From Cellulomonas phragmiteti (GTDB lineage Bacteria; Actinomycetota; Actinomycetes; Actinomycetales; Cellulomonadaceae): a stretch of DNA of 64,000 bases. The notes beneath the pieces are model-generated. The model ran no database searches. It saw nothing but the letters and a program-made list of their open reading frames with translations, and was not told the origin of the DNA. The stretch is taken from the NCBI RefSeq assembly GCF_016862775.1, contig NZ_BONP01000002.1, positions 186,001-250,000 of the forward strand, given 5' to 3'. Below, piece by piece: positions 26,083 to 34,656 of the stretch (position 1 is the stretch's first letter; every line of letters begins with the position of its first letter). The translations under genes and the position numbers were made by a program.

Positions 26083-28122
26083 GTGCCAGGAACCACGGAC
26101 ACCTCGCCTGCCAGAGCGTATCGCACGGACATTCAAGGCCTGCGCGCCATCGCGGTGTCAGCAGTATTGCTCTACCACGGAGGAGTCCCGCTCATCACCG
26201 GCGGCTACGTCGGGGTCGACATATTCTTCGTCATCAGCGGGTTCCTGATCACCAGCCATCTCGTCAGTCGACTCGAGCGCGATGGCAACGTCGGACTCGC
26301 CGATTTCTATGCAAAACGCGCTCGGCGCATTCTCCCAGCGTCGCTGCTTGTCCTAGCCCTCTCGGTGCTTGCAGCCCTATTGTGGTTCCCACCCCTGCTC
26401 ATGAGGCAGGTCTGGCAAGGCGCTGTCGCTACGGCACTCTACGTTCCGAACGTTCTATTCGCAGTGCAGGGAACCGACTACCTAGCGGAGACCGCGCCGT
26501 CCCTGTTTCAGCACTACTGGTCACTCGGCATTGAAGAACAGTTCTATCTGATCTGGCCATTAGCCCTTGCACTAGCGTGGCGCTACAGCCGATCACGGCG
26601 CGCTCTCCTGAGCGTCGTGATCGTAGCGGTCGTGATGTCTTTTGCTGCCGGAGCAATCCTGACCTACAAGAATCAGCCGTGGGCCTTCTTCTCACTACCG
26701 ACTCGGGCATGGGAGTTGGGCGTTGGAGCCGCCGTGGCAATCGCGCTTCATCACAAGCGCGAAGTATTGCGACCAGCACAGGCCGCGTCGCTAGGATGGG
26801 CGGGCCTGGCGCTACTCACAACCTCGGTCTTTGCCCTCAAGAAGGACATGGCATTTCCGGGGTTCTACGCGGCAATTCCAGTCGCAGGGACCGCGCTCGT
26901 TATTTTGGCGGGCGCAACCGCCACCCCTCATGGCCCGAGTCGCGTTCTGTCGATGCGCGTGATGCTGCTCCTGGGAACGCTGTCGTATTCGCTCTACCTC
27001 GTGCACTGGCCAGCCCTCCTTATCCCGCAGGCTGCCGTTGGCTTCGAGAACCCTCTGCCGCTCCGGGTGACGCTACCGATCATCGCCGCTTGCGTCCCGC
27101 TCGCCTGGCTGCTGTACAGGTACGTGGAGGATCCGATCCGCTCCGCCAATCGCCTTGTCCAGGCGCGGCCGCGACGGACGCTCTGGTGGTCGGCGGCGGC
27201 GTCAGTCGCAGCCATCGCCATCGCCACGACGGCCTCCGTGGTCTCCGACTCGCGGCCCCTTGCCACGGGCGTCGAGGTGAGACAGGCAAACATCGGCCCA
27301 TCCCCTACCGGCACCGCCTTCGTCCCGGCCAATATCCGACCGGCACTGCGGGATGCGAGCGCCGACCAGCCAGCGATCTACGCAGCCGGATGCCACGTGC
27401 CCTTCGAGGCAATCGACATTGAAGGGTGTCGATTCGGCCCCGCGACGGCCCCCCGTATCGTTCTCTTTGGAGACTCGCACGCGGCACAATGGTTCCCCGC
27501 GCTGGCCGCCTACGCCGACGCCAGCGGATATGCAATTGAGTCACACACCAAGAGCGCTTGCCCGTCGCTGATGTCTCCCGTGCTTCTCAACGGCAGCGAC
27601 TACGCCGAGTGCCGGACATGGCGAGACGGTGTCATTCGCCGACTGAACGACGACCCCCCTGAGCTGGTCGTTCTGTCGAACTACGCGCGCATCGACCTCA
27701 CCTTGAACGGCAGAGACAGAGCTGATGCTTGGGAGCGGTCACTTGGTGAGACGCTCGACAGGATTGCCGCGCTCACTGTTGTCGTCCAGGACACCCCCAG
27801 TCTTCGAGCAACCCCCTCGAACTGCCTTTCGGCACACTTGACCGACGCACTTGCGTGCGCGTCGACGCGATCAGAGGCAGTCGATGAAGAAGTTGCTCAA
27901 GCAGTACGTCGCGCGAGCGAATTACGAGGAGTGCACGTCGTCGACATGAACGATTACATTTGCGGATCGGCCACCTGCCCAGCGGTGATCGGCGACATCC
28001 TGGTATATCGGGACGAGCACCATCTGACCGCGACTTTTTCGAACGCTCTCTCTGGCGCTCTGTCGACGAAGCTTCATGCCGTTGTGGCAGCGAACGACGA
28101 AGCCGCCGTTCCGGTCGGCTAG
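26083..28122 (+). CDS. OafA-type acyltransferase with C-terminal SGNH domain
   Basis: A protein of 679 aa. The first 370 residues form an acyltransferase-3 domain with about 10-11 membrane helices; TDIQGLRAIAVSAVLLYHGG and GYVGVDIFFVISGFLITSHL are diagnostic and include the catalytic His. After a linker, residues about 440-660 form an SGNH hydrolase-like domain with IVLFGDSHAAQWFPAL (block I Ser) and RDEHHLTATFSNALS (block V Asp/His). OafA-like fusions O-acetylate surface polysaccharides, passing acetyl groups across the membrane to the SGNH domain. Base composition drops here relative to the left flank. It very likely decorates the polymer made by this locus. Confidence 0.92.
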   Translation: MPGTTDTSPARAYRTDIQGLRAIAVSAVLLYHGGVPLITGGYVGVDIFFVISGFLITSHLVSRLERDGNVGLADFYAKRARRILPASLLVLALSVLAALLWFPPLLMRQVWQGAVATALYVPNVLFAVQGTDYLAETAPSLFQHYWSLGIEEQFYLIWPLALALAWRYSRSRRALLSVVIVAVVMSFAAGAILTYKNQPWAFFSLPTRAWELGVGAAVAIALHHKREVLRPAQAASLGWAGLALLTTSVFALKKDMAFPGFYAAIPVAGTALVILAGATATPHGPSRVLSMRVMLLLGTLSYSLYLVHWPALLIPQAAVGFENPLPLRVTLPIIAACVPLAWLLYRYVEDPIRSANRLVQARPRRTLWWSAAASVAAIAIATTASVVSDSRPLATGVEVRQANIGPSPTGTAFVPANIRPALRDASADQPAIYAAGCHVPFEAIDIEGCRFGPATAPRIVLFGDSHAAQWFPALAAYADASGYAIESHTKSACPSLMSPVLLNGSDYAECRTWRDGVIRRLNDDPPELVVLSNYARIDLTLNGRDRADAWERSLGETLDRIAALTVVVQDTPSLRATPSNCLSAHLTDALACASTRSEAVDEEVAQAVRRASELRGVHVVDMNDYICGSATCPAVIGDILVYRDEHHLTATFSNALSGALSTKLHAVVAANDEAAVPVG

Positions 28123-28270
28123 GTATCGCTGGAGGTATGGCACCTCACCCCTCCCGCCTGACGCGAGCACCGCGGAGGGGGTCGACCACGACGGGCGTGG
28201 CCGCCGCTCACTCGGGCGCATGACCGGTCTCGCCAACTGAAGGTCGCGAAAGAGATCAAGCCAAGGTCTT

Positions 28271-28288
28271 ACTGACAGGTCTGTCAGT
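28271..28288. promoter_or_regulatory. Perfect palindrome resembling a TetR-type operator
   Basis: ACTGACAGGTCTGTCAGT has 8-bp arms around a 2-nt centre, and CCAA/TTGG ends flank it at 28261 and 28298. Both neighbouring genes end towards it, so it is neither in an obvious promoter nor next to a regulator gene. Confidence 0.4.
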
Positions 28289-28372
28289 GTGGTTGGCTCG
28301 ACCATCCTCGTTCCCACCCACCCCTCCTCCCCCTGGGTGGGCACGAGCAGCACCCGGCCGCCGCCGGGCGCA

Positions 28373-28416
28373 CGACGGGCCGGGACCCGCGCACTGCGCG
28401 AGGTCCCGGCCCGTCG
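28373..28416 (-). terminator. Long hairpin terminator of the purine permease gene
   Basis: Perfect 15-bp stem (CGACGGGCCGGGACC and complement); the 14-nt loop contains a smaller GCGC/GCGC pairing. It begins 12 bp after the permease stop. Confidence 0.75.
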
Positions 28417-28428
28417 GTGTGGGCGGGG

Positions 28429-29910
28429 TCAGACCCCCAGGACGTCGCGGATGGGACCGAGTGCGAAGTAGATGACGAACGCCGCTGCGGCGCCCCACAT
28501 CAGCGGGTGCACGGTCCGCGCGCGGCCGAGCGCGAGCTTCACGACGACGAACGCGATGAAGCCCGCACCGATGCCCACGGTGATGGAGTAGGTGAACGGC
28601 ATCAGCGCGAGGGTGAGGAACGCGGGGATCGCGATCTCCGGGGACTTCCAGTCCAGGTCGGCGACCTGGGCGACCATGAGGAACCCGACGACGACGAGCA
28701 CGGGCGCGGCGGCCTCGGAGGGGACCATCGCGACCAGCGGCGACAGGAAGGTCGCGAGCAGGAACGCGATGCCGGTGACGACGGACGCGAGGCCCGTGCG
28801 GGCGCCGTCGGCGACACCGGACGTCGACTCGACGTACGCGGTGTTGGAGGACACCGAGCCCATGCCACCGGCGACGGCCCCGAGGGAGTCGACGACGAGG
28901 ATCTGCTGCGTGCGGGGCGGGTTGCCCTCCGCGTCCAGCAGCCTGGCCTCCTGGCCGACGGCGACCATGGTGCCCATCGTGTCGAAGAAGTCGGCGAGCA
29001 GGATCGAGAAGACCAGGAGCACGACGGCGAGGATGCCGATCTTGCCGATGGCCCCGAACAGCGAGAACTGACCCAGCAGGGACAGGTCCGGGAGCTCCAG
29101 GAGCGTCGCGGGCAGCGAGGGGACGTTCTGGTGCCAGCCCGTGGGGTTGTCCTCGCCGGCGGGCCCGATGTTGGCGATCGCCTCGACGACCAGCGCGAGG
29201 ACGGTGGTGCCGACGACCGCGATGAGCAGCCCGCCGCGCACCTTGCGTACCATGAGAACGATCGCGGCGATCAGGCCGAGCACGAACACCGCGACGGGCC
29301 AGCCGGCCAGGGAGCCTCCGGACCCGAGCTCGAGCGGGGTGCCGGCGCCGGTGCGCACGAACCCGGCGTTGACGAATCCGATGAGCGCGATGAACAGGCC
29401 GATGCCCACACCGATCGCGACCTTGAGCTCACGCGGGACGGCGCGGAACACGGCGGTCCGGAACCCGGTGAGCACCAGGACGAGGATCACCAGGCCCTCG
29501 AGCACGACGATGCCCATCGCGTCGGCCCACGTCATGCCCGGCAGCTGCGCGACCGTGTACGCGACCACGGCGTTGAGTCCGAGACCGGCGGCCAGCGCGA
29601 TCGGGAAGTTGGCGACGACACCCATGAGGATCGACAGCACGCCCGCGACAAGGGCGGTGGCCGCGGCGATCATCGCGAGGTTCGGGGAGTCTCCCCCACC
29701 GAGAAACTGCCCGGTGCTGTCCGGCAGGGTGCCGATGATCAGGGGGTTGAGGACGATGATGTAGCTCATCGTGAAGAAGGTGACGAGACCACCGCGGATC
29801 TCGGCACCGATGCTGGAGCCACGCTCCGTGATCTTGAAGAAGCGGTCGACGGCGCTGCGGGGAGCCGCGGGAGCGTCGTCGAGCGTCTCCACAGGGGGAG
29901 TTGTCGACAT
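28429..29910 (-). CDS. AzgA-type purine permease (NCS2/nucleobase family)
   Basis: A protein of 493 aa, ATG 29910. Fourteen or so membrane helices are expected. Typical AzgA/PbuG motifs are seen: GLVTFFTMSYIIVLNPLII, GLGLNAVVAYTVAQL, ILLADFFDTMGTMVAVGQEA, and GSVSSNTAYVESTSGVADG, which holds the substrate-binding residues. The group imports adenine, guanine or hypoxanthine with protons. It is a GC-rich metabolic gene inside the otherwise glycan-directed region, divergent from the priming transferase gene. No purine riboswitch was seen in its leader. Confidence 0.93.
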   Translation of the reverse strand: MSTTPPVETLDDAPAAPRSAVDRFFKITERGSSIGAEIRGGLVTFFTMSYIIVLNPLIIGTLPDSTGQFLGGGDSPNLAMIAAATALVAGVLSILMGVVANFPIALAAGLGLNAVVAYTVAQLPGMTWADAMGIVVLEGLVILVLVLTGFRTAVFRAVPRELKVAIGVGIGLFIALIGFVNAGFVRTGAGTPLELGSGGSLAGWPVAVFVLGLIAAIVLMVRKVRGGLLIAVVGTTVLALVVEAIANIGPAGEDNPTGWHQNVPSLPATLLELPDLSLLGQFSLFGAIGKIGILAVVLLVFSILLADFFDTMGTMVAVGQEARLLDAEGNPPRTQQILVVDSLGAVAGGMGSVSSNTAYVESTSGVADGARTGLASVVTGIAFLLATFLSPLVAMVPSEAAAPVLVVVGFLMVAQVADLDWKSPEIAIPAFLTLALMPFTYSITVGIGAGFIAFVVVKLALGRARTVHPLMWGAAAAFVIYFALGPIRDVLGV

Positions 29911-30037
29911 GGGGCGAAGTGTGGCAGAGACCCCGGGTGCCCGGTGACCGATCGGGCGGGCTCGTGACGCAGCCGTGACCAGGCGGCGCGCGGGGCGCTG
30001 CGAGTAGCGCCCCGGGGCGGGTTCTGCCGCGCCACCC

Positions 30038-30239
30038 GCGTCCATTTTCAGGACGCTTGTCCATGAACATATGGACGACTGAACAGATGTCCCAAAGGTT
30101 AATTATCTCCGGGAGCTGTCACCCGGGAGTGGCTCCTGACCTGCGGCGACGCGCTGAATGAGCCGATTGTCCGGGTTTCGAGGGGTGACGAGGGCCTCGA
30201 ATTGTCAAGTCGCCGATGCTAGCGTCCGACGGGCTAGCA
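30038..30239. promoter_or_regulatory. Dyad-rich promoter region between permease and priming transferase
   Basis: The 361-bp divergent gap is A/T-rich near 30040-30110. It contains GCGTCC-ATTTTCA-GGACGC (30038-30056), GTCCAT-GAACAT-ATGGAC (30059-30076), and TGCTAGC/GCTAGCA (30217-30239). TAGCGT at 30220-30225 could be a -10 box for the transferase gene. The first two dyads share GTCCAT. Confidence 0.4.
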
Positions 30240-30271
30240 ATGCTGGCCGCCACACCCGGGGGATACATCGA

Positions 30272-31771
30272 ATGACGTCGACCACGCATGCACGCGCTCT
30301 CGCACCGACTCACGCACGGCGAGCCACCGAGTCACTCGACACCAGCACATCGACCTGGGCGACGGCACACGCCCAGCGCGTCGCCATCACCGACGCCCTG
30401 GCGATCGCGATCGCCGTGGGCCTGGCCTACGCGGTGCGGTTCCCGCTGGACGGCCAGGCGTACGTCTCCGGGGAGTTCTCCCCCAGCTACCTCGCCGTGT
30501 CCGTCATCCTCTTCCTCGCATGGTTCACCGTGCTGACGATGGGACGGACGCGCGACCGCCGCCTGATGGGCGCGGGCCCGGCGGAGTACTCCCGGTTGTT
30601 CGAGGTGACGTGGCACCTGTTCGCCGGCGTCGCGGTCGTCGCCTTCCTCTTCCGCATGGAGATCGGCCGCGGCTACCTCGGCATTGCCGCACCGCTGGGT
30701 CTGGCGCTGCTGCTCACGAGCCGTGCTGCGTGGCGCAGGCTGCTGCAGCGCCACCGCGACGCCGGCCTGGACCAGTGCCCCGTGCTCGTCATCGGTCCGT
30801 GGCACAAGGCCGCGACGCTCATCGAGGACTTCCACCGCAACCCCCGGGCGGGCTACCGCGTGGTCGGGGTGTGCTTGCCAGACACTGTCGGGCCCATGGT
30901 CAAGGACATCGACGGAGTGCCGGTGCTGGGCACCCACACCGAGGCTGCCGAGATCGCCAAGCGCCACCGGGTAGCGGCCGTAGCCGTGACCGGCTCCGAC
31001 GCCATGACGGGCGATGCGGTGCGCCGCCTCGGGTGGGACCTCGAGGGGACCGGCATCGACCTGGCCCTCACCCTCGCCCTCACCGACGTGGCCGGCCCGC
31101 GCGTCCTCATGCAGCCCGTGAACGGTCTACCGCTCATGTACGTGGACGCGCCCCAGTTCCGTGGCTCCAAGTACGTGGTCAAGTCCCTGTTCGACTGGGT
31201 GGGTGCAGCCGCGATCACGGCCCTCATCTCCCCTGTGCTGCTGGTCCTCGCGCTGCTGGTCAAGACCACCAGCCGCGGGCCGGTGTTCTACGCGCAGGAG
31301 CGCATCGGTAAGGACGGCCGCACCTTCCGGATGCTGAAGTTCCGCTCCATGCAGGTGGGCGCCCACGACCGGCTGGCCGAGGTGCTCGCCGCCGAGGGTG
31401 TCGACAGCGTCGGAGCGTTCTACAAGCCGAAGAACGACCCTCGTGTCACCCGGATCGGGCGTGTGCTGCGGCGCTACTCGCTCGACGAGCTGCCCCAGCT
31501 CCTCAACGTGCTGCGGGGCGACATGAGCCTGGTCGGGCCACGGCCCCAGATCGCCGCCGAGGTGGCAACCTACGACCGCGCTGCCCATAGGCGGCTCTTG
31601 GTCAAGCCTGGCCTCACAGGGCTGTGGCAGGTCTCGGGGAGATCCAATCTCGATCCGCGAGCCGCTATGCGCCTCGACGTCTCGTACGTGGAGAACTGGA
31701 CCCTCTTCGGTGACGTGCTCATTCTCGTACGAACAGCCCGCGCCATGGTCGCTGGTGACGGCGCCCGATAA
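30272..31771 (+). CDS. Priming polyprenyl glycosylphosphotransferase (WbaP/CpsE type)
   Basis: A protein of 499 aa; ATG 30272 with GGGGGA about 10 nt upstream. The N-terminal half has four membrane helices and a CoA-binding-like fold (CPVLVIGPWHKAATLIED). The C-terminal bacterial sugar transferase domain (from about 300) starts with a membrane segment and carries RTFRMLKFRSMQVGAHDRL, the DELPQLLNVLRGDMSLVGPR block with the catalytic DE pair, and KPGLTGLWQVSGRSNLDPRA. It transfers a sugar phosphate, often glucose or galactose, to undecaprenyl phosphate, the first step of repeat-unit assembly. It faces the other exopolysaccharide genes from the opposite strand. Confidence 0.95.
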   Translation: MTSTTHARALAPTHARRATESLDTSTSTWATAHAQRVAITDALAIAIAVGLAYAVRFPLDGQAYVSGEFSPSYLAVSVILFLAWFTVLTMGRTRDRRLMGAGPAEYSRLFEVTWHLFAGVAVVAFLFRMEIGRGYLGIAAPLGLALLLTSRAAWRRLLQRHRDAGLDQCPVLVIGPWHKAATLIEDFHRNPRAGYRVVGVCLPDTVGPMVKDIDGVPVLGTHTEAAEIAKRHRVAAVAVTGSDAMTGDAVRRLGWDLEGTGIDLALTLALTDVAGPRVLMQPVNGLPLMYVDAPQFRGSKYVVKSLFDWVGAAAITALISPVLLVLALLVKTTSRGPVFYAQERIGKDGRTFRMLKFRSMQVGAHDRLAEVLAAEGVDSVGAFYKPKNDPRVTRIGRVLRRYSLDELPQLLNVLRGDMSLVGPRPQIAAEVATYDRAAHRRLLVKPGLTGLWQVSGRSNLDPRAAMRLDVSYVENWTLFGDVLILVRTARAMVAGDGAR

Positions 31772-32302
31772 CCATGGCCGTCTGCAGGAGCGGAGGCTCG
31801 AGACCTACGGCTTCTCACCTGCCCAGCGTGGAAACTGAAGCACAACGAGCGCCAGCAATACCCGTCGCAGCCAGCGTCGACCGGCACGAGCAACTACCGG
31901 GCCACGAAGCGACCACGACAGGTAGCGAGACGGAGGCTCGCGGGACTGACGCCGTTGGGTCGCGCTAGTCAGCCTCACGACAGGGAAACCTGCTCCGCTG
32001 AAAGCATCAGCGGCTGCCCAGGGTCGCAGTGGCCACATTCGGTCCACGGCGGGGCAGCCTCGACCACGAGCGCCACGTCAGGTCGACCACGAGGGCGCGC
32101 GAGGAAGTACACCAGGATCCCGAGCCGCTCGCGTGCGCATCCGCCGAGCTCCGGGCAGGAGCGCCGTCGGCTGCCGCCGCACATCTGTCACACGAGCAGA
32201 GCAGGCGGATGACTGGTGTGCGTCCCGTGCGAGCGGGCGTCGTCCAACCAGCAATCCGGACTTCCCGTCGTGCACACAGAGCGTCGCATCCACGCCGAAG
32301 AC
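31772..32302. other. Gap of 531 bp without a recognised gene
   Basis: Lies between the convergent stops of the priming transferase and the flippase. I find no domain, hairpin or mobile element. A 69-codon minus-strand frame (31975-32184) is noted separately. Another minus-strand frame has DGKSGLLV (near 32270-32290), reminiscent of family-4 glycosyltransferases, but it breaks at once; a decayed glycosyltransferase is possible. Confidence 0.4.
31975..32184 (-). CDS. Possible small Cys-containing protein, 69 aa
   Basis: An ATG-initiated frame with strong G/C third positions in its first half. It contains CPELGGCARERLGILVYF and TECGHCDPGQPL; the five Cys residues include a CxxC. No ribosome-binding site is seen and no family is recognised. 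It may be a genuine small gene, or the end of a decayed gene downstream of the flippase. Confidence 0.25.
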   Translation of the reverse strand: MCGGSRRRSCPELGGCARERLGILVYFLARPRGRPDVALVVEAAPPWTECGHCDPGQPLMLSAEQVSLS

Positions 32303-33574
32303 CTACGGACTGGAGTCGTCAGTGCCCTCGATAGCTGCATCGTAACGCTTGGTCTCCCGCAGGATAATCCAGATCGTCAGAACATAGGCGATCATGGTCG
32401 CGACACCAAATGAAGCCACCGCATAGAGCACAGACCCAGTGAGGGCGGCAGCGGCGGCGGTAGCGATCACGCTCATCACCAGTCGCGCACCTTGCACGAC
32501 CAGGAGGATTCGCTCCCTACCTATCATCACCAGGACCGGGTTCAGAGGTGCAACCACGAGTTGGCCTGCGAACGGCGCGGCAAGCAGGGCGATGATGGCG
32601 CCCGACTGCTCCCAACCAGGCCCTAAGAGACGCGGCGCAAGAAGACCTCCGCCCACTCCCACAACCGGAGCCGCGACCAGCGCTCCGAACGACAGCCTTA
32701 GCGCGAGCCTGCGGACCGCAAGCTTCAGTCGAGGTTCACCACTAGCGAGGATCGGGCTCACCCCCGCTTGCACCACCTGGCTGAGGCCTTGTCCGAGCAG
32801 TCCCATTGGCGCGCCTGCCAGCCGAACAGAAGCTCCGACATGGCCGGCTGAGACCGGACCGAACAGGAACGCCATCATCACCGTCAGTACCTGCAACGTC
32901 GCCGTGGACAGTAGTCCCACCGATATGACCTCGAAAGCGCGGCGCCCCCCATACTGTGCCAGGCCTTCCGGAGCCGAAGTGCCGGGTGCTCGATCATGCC
33001 CGCCGCTACGCATCCCCGTCACCAGGACGGCAGCCCCCCGACCGAGCACAGCAGCAGCAACTACAGCAAGCGCCGTGGCACTAACAAACGCAAACGCTAC
33101 CTGTAGAACAGCGGTGAGGGCGCCACCGAGCGCGTTGCGCGCTGCTAGTCGACCTAGGGCCCTCCTGCGTATCAGCACCGCATTTTCGATGGCGAACAGG
33201 CCGTACAACGAAGAAAGGGGAGCCGTCAGCAGCGCAATGTGGCCCACCGCATCAGCACCAGCCCAGGTGCATATCCAGCCGGCGAGCGCCACCACGACAC
33301 CGGTCCCCAACGAAGCGAGGCGGCCCCGCCGCACAAGAGCATCCACAGCGCTCGGGGAGCCCGCGATAGGTATGAGGAACTCAACCCGCAGCGACGCGAC
33401 CGGCTGCAGCATCAGGGCGAACGCGTTGGCGACCAGATAGTTCCCCAGGACGCCCGGAGCCAACAGGCGCGTCAAGAACGGGAGTGCTGAGAGCATCAGC
33501 ACTTGGCCGATCACCTGACCGGCGACCAGCCATAGCGCAGGCTTCCTCACGACTGGCGCCCGGACCCCTGCCAC
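32303..33574 (-). CDS. Wzx-type polysaccharide flippase
   Basis: A protein of 423 aa with 12 predicted membrane helices and few charged loops, the profile of MOP-superfamily oligosaccharide exporters. The N-terminus has VAGQVIGQVLMLSALPFLTR and LLAPGVLGNYLVANAF, typical of Wzx. It would move undecaprenyl-linked repeat units to the outer leaflet. The GTG start at 33574 lies 28 bp inside the upstream pyruvyl transferase gene. It is the last intact gene of the minus-strand glycan operon. Confidence 0.88.
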   Translation of the reverse strand: MAGVRAPVVRKPALWLVAGQVIGQVLMLSALPFLTRLLAPGVLGNYLVANAFALMLQPVASLRVEFLIPIAGSPSAVDALVRRGRLASLGTGVVVALAGWICTWAGADAVGHIALLTAPLSSLYGLFAIENAVLIRRRALGRLAARNALGGALTAVLQVAFAFVSATALAVVAAAVLGRGAAVLVTGMRSGGHDRAPGTSAPEGLAQYGGRRAFEVISVGLLSTATLQVLTVMMAFLFGPVSAGHVGASVRLAGAPMGLLGQGLSQVVQAGVSPILASGEPRLKLAVRRLALRLSFGALVAAPVVGVGGGLLAPRLLGPGWEQSGAIIALLAAPFAGQLVVAPLNPVLVMIGRERILLVVQGARLVMSVIATAAAAALTGSVLYAVASFGVATMIAYVLTIWIILRETKRYDAAIEGTDDSSP

Positions 33575-34623
33575 GATCGAACCCTAGCCGCAACGCGACG
33601 CACCTCGCCGTTCGCGGCTGACACAGCGAGACGCACTTCGGTACCGCGATCCTGAGCCGCCAGCACCGTCTTTTCCACGTCCGACGCCGACATGTTGGAC
33701 GAATCGTGCGATATGTCATCTATGCGCACCTGATGAAAGTGCCTCGCCACCTTCTCGGCTGGGCGCGGAACAAGCTCGATGGGCACCGCCCCCGACAGCG
33801 AGCCGATGATCAGCACGTGGAGCCTGTCAGAGACGATCGAAATTGCACCGTCGTAGAGTCGACGCAGCGCCTCCTCATGAGCGAGGAGGTCACTGCTCCA
33901 GGGAAGCGGCTGCACCTCAAACATCTCAGCCAGCTCGGCAGCGCGACGCTGATCTGACTCTACTTGGGCAAATGGCACGATCACCGCACCCAGTCGATCA
34001 GCCGCGCGCTTCAAGCCTTCAAACCACTCGGCGGACGGCAGCGGCCGGCTTCCGCGGAGGCTTACTCCGATGGTCTTCCTGGCACCCGGCTGAAGTCCCT
34101 CTCTGATGTCCGCGCCGAAGCAGACGTCGGGCGCCAGCTCCCCAATGCCCACCGTCACAAGGCTCGACGGCTCGCGCCAGTAAACTGCATCCGCGACGCG
34201 GCACGCGGTCCTGTGGACGAACCGAGTGGGCCCCCACGGTCGAGCCTCCTTTCGCCTCGCCACCGATCGCGGCGGGAACACCACACGACCGCGCTTGATC
34301 TTTGCTACCACGCACGCGGTCAAGAGCACACATTCCCGAATGAACGCCTGCCGATCGAGCGCCACCTCGCCGGGCTCGTGTATCAGCAACGGGCGACCTC
34401 GTGAAAGCAGAAGTTCCTTCACCCAACGAAGTGATGAACGCCTGCCACGGTACACCCGGTCTCCGGCTTTGATACCGACCTGCTCGAGCCACGCATCAGG
34501 CGCCGTCGCGAGAAACGCATCCACGGGCTCCGTGCTCCGAACCCACGAGAGCGTAACCCTTCTGATAACAGCATCACCGATATTTGGGAAGTCCCCACCC
34601 AGCGCGACGAACGTGCGATTCAT
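33547..34623 (-). CDS. Polysaccharide pyruvyl transferase family protein
   Basis: A protein of 358 aa. The N-terminal GGDFPNIGDAVIRRV and, near residue 255, ISIVSDRLHVLIIGSLSGAV with VPIELVPRPAEKV form the two signature regions of the CsaB/WcaK family, which has a GT-B-like fold. Members transfer pyruvate from phosphoenolpyruvate to sugar hydroxyls as ketals, giving the polymer negative charge. Some relatives have other roles, so specificity is inferred from the locus. It overlaps the flippase gene by 28 bp; the gene upstream on the same strand encodes an FrhB-like protein, a frequent partner in such loci. Confidence 0.85.
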   Translation of the reverse strand: MNRTFVALGGDFPNIGDAVIRRVTLSWVRSTEPVDAFLATAPDAWLEQVGIKAGDRVYRGRRSSLRWVKELLLSRGRPLLIHEPGEVALDRQAFIRECVLLTACVVAKIKRGRVVFPPRSVARRKEARPWGPTRFVHRTACRVADAVYWREPSSLVTVGIGELAPDVCFGADIREGLQPGARKTIGVSLRGSRPLPSAEWFEGLKRAADRLGAVIVPFAQVESDQRRAAELAEMFEVQPLPWSSDLLAHEEALRRLYDGAISIVSDRLHVLIIGSLSGAVPIELVPRPAEKVARHFHQVRIDDISHDSSNMSASDVEKTVLAAQDRGTEVRLAVSAANGEVRRVAARVRSWQGSGRQS

Positions 34624-34656
34624 TCCCTGCCTCCACTTGGTCTACCCAACACGTGC

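Larger units (their letters stand above)
28123..28428. other. Intergenic region between acyltransferase and purine permease
   Basis: No convincing gene. It contains the palindrome at 28271-28288 and the permease terminator at 28373-28416. The reading frames across it are Arg/Pro-rich shadows. Confidence 0.6.

Noticed and set aside
29911..30120. Purine riboswitch in front of the purine permease
   Set aside because: I could not find the conserved junction of purine riboswitches; the region shows simple dyads instead.
32078..32293. Glycosyltransferase call from DGKSGLLV
   Set aside because: Only eight residues match and the frame breaks at once; mentioned as a possible remnant only.
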